DNA of 7,937 bases from a bacterium. Its GTDB lineage: Bacteria > UBP14 > UBA6098 > B30-G16. A program made the position numbers and the translations under genes. The notes under the pieces were generated by a model. It was not told the DNA's origin and did not search any database. It was given only the letters and a program-made list of their open reading frames with translations. Below, piece by piece: positions 7,640 through 7,937 of this stretch (the stretch's first letter is position 1; every line of letters starts with the position of its first letter). The stretch spans positions 1-7,937 of the forward strand of contig JALTEE010000229.1 in the NCBI GenBank assembly GCA_027007865.1. The letters run 5' to 3'.

Positions 7640-7669
7640 CAAAAATATCAAAAATATACGAATTTGCAA
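7640..7669 (-). promoter_or_regulatory. Candidate promoter of the protease-feoA operon
   Basis: On the minus strand TTGCAA (7669-7664) is followed after 16 nt by TATTTTTG (7647-7640). The second box fits the Bacteroidetes-type -10 consensus TAnnTTTG and also approximates a sigma-70 -10. Transcription would start roughly 20-30 nt before the protease ATG, leaving a short leader with the Shine-Dalgarno site. The region is very A/T-rich, so a chance match is possible. Confidence 0.4.
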
Positions 7670-7798
7670 GAATTGTTTTGAAAATTTTTACAAAAACCAA
7701 CACATTTCCCGATAAAATCGGTTAGCGGAGTTTTCTTTAAGCAATGAACCCTGCAAAATAGGTGATTTTTGAGTTCTTTGATATGCGTTTTTATTTAT

Positions 7799-7895
7799 CC
7801 CCTTTATCCTCTAACTCCTTTCTCCCCAAGGAGAAAGGAGGATTCCCTTCTCCCTTTGGGAGAAGGTGTCCCGCCCTGTCGGGACAGATGAGGGG
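7799..7895. repeat. Interspersed palindromic repeat with three consecutive hairpins
   Basis: Three perfect stem-loops lie nearly head to tail. A: 11-bp stem CTCCTTTCTCC/GGAGAAAGGAG with loop CCAA (7815-7840). B: 9-bp stem CCTTCTCCC/GGGAGAAGG with loop TTT (7846-7866). C: 7-bp stem TGTCCCG/CGGGACA with loop CCCTGT (7867-7886). A and B are sequence variants of each other. Imperfect outer arms, CCCCTTTATC (7799-7808) and GATGAGGGG (7887-7895), make the whole block roughly palindromic. There is no coding frame. This resembles REP- or MITE-like intergenic repeats seen in many copies in bacterial genomes. It could also give transcript-end structure for a gene beyond the window. Confidence 0.7.
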
Positions 7896-7937
7896 CAACA
7901 GGAAATATCTATCACTATGAAACACAATGAGTTAGAT

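Larger units (their letters stand above)
7614..7798. other. Gene-free region upstream of the protease operon
   Basis: Apart from the ribosome site and candidate promoter, this A/T-rich stretch shows no convincing reading frame on either strand. A small hairpin, CCGAT-AAA-ATCGG (7709-7721), is the only other structure. Together with the repeat to its right it makes up the 324-bp gene-free right end of the window. Confidence 0.6.

Noticed and set aside
7614..7703. In-frame upstream ATG adding 30 residues to the protease
   Set aside because: It would bury the signal peptide behind an N-terminal extension, and the strong ribosome site GAGGAGG clearly serves ATG 7613.
7917..7937. Possible start of a plus-strand gene at the right edge (ATG, seven codons MKHNELD)
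   Set aside because: Only seven codons are visible and the nearest ribosome-like AGGAAA is 11 nt away. There is too little to call a gene, though one may continue beyond the window.

Overview
The window comes from a bacterial chromosome, most likely an uncultured lineage of the Fibrobacteres-Chlorobi-Bacteroidetes (FCB) superphylum or a neighbouring candidate phylum. The main clue is a very large secreted cysteine protease of the gingipain (C25) family ending in a type A type IX secretion (T9SS) sorting domain. An archaeal-type bifunctional phosphoglucose/phosphomannose isomerase and A/T-rich intergenic DNA with a TAnnTTTG-like promoter box fit the same picture. The phylum cannot be fixed from sequence reading alone.

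Layout, left to right. Positions 1-122 hold a compact array of short palindromes: two 19-nt hairpins in opposite orientation that share an 11-nt core, with TGATAA repeats between them. At 217-1944 (+) is a complete glutamine-dependent NAD+ synthetase, nadE, starting at a GTG behind a strong Shine-Dalgarno site. It converges, with 16 bp between, on a complete SIS-domain phosphoglucose/phosphomannose isomerase on the minus strand (1961-3031). A 134-bp A/T-rich spacer follows, then a stand-alone FeoA-domain protein (3166-3435, minus) and the C25 protease (3441-7613, minus, 1390 aa). The last 324 bp (7614-7937) hold the protease's Shine-Dalgarno site and candidate promoter, then three consecutive strong hairpins that look like an interspersed intergenic repeat. 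No complete gene is visible there.

The two enzymes on the left are housekeeping: the last step of NAD+ biosynthesis, and interconversion of fructose-6-P with glucose-6-P and mannose-6-P. On the right, the protease and FeoA genes lie 5 nt apart and are almost certainly cotranscribed, protease first. This pairing of a secreted protease with a solo FeoA, with no feoB nearby, is the least expected gene arrangement here. The most interesting protein detail is inside the protease: after the catalytic and beta-sandwich domains there is a second alpha/beta domain resembling a class I amidotransferase or ThuA fold without a visible nucleophile, set between carboxypeptidase-regulatory-like modules.

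I see no tRNA, rRNA, CRISPR array, transposase or phage gene. No clearly new multi-gene system is apparent; the candidates for novelty are the two palindromic repeat elements and the protease architecture.
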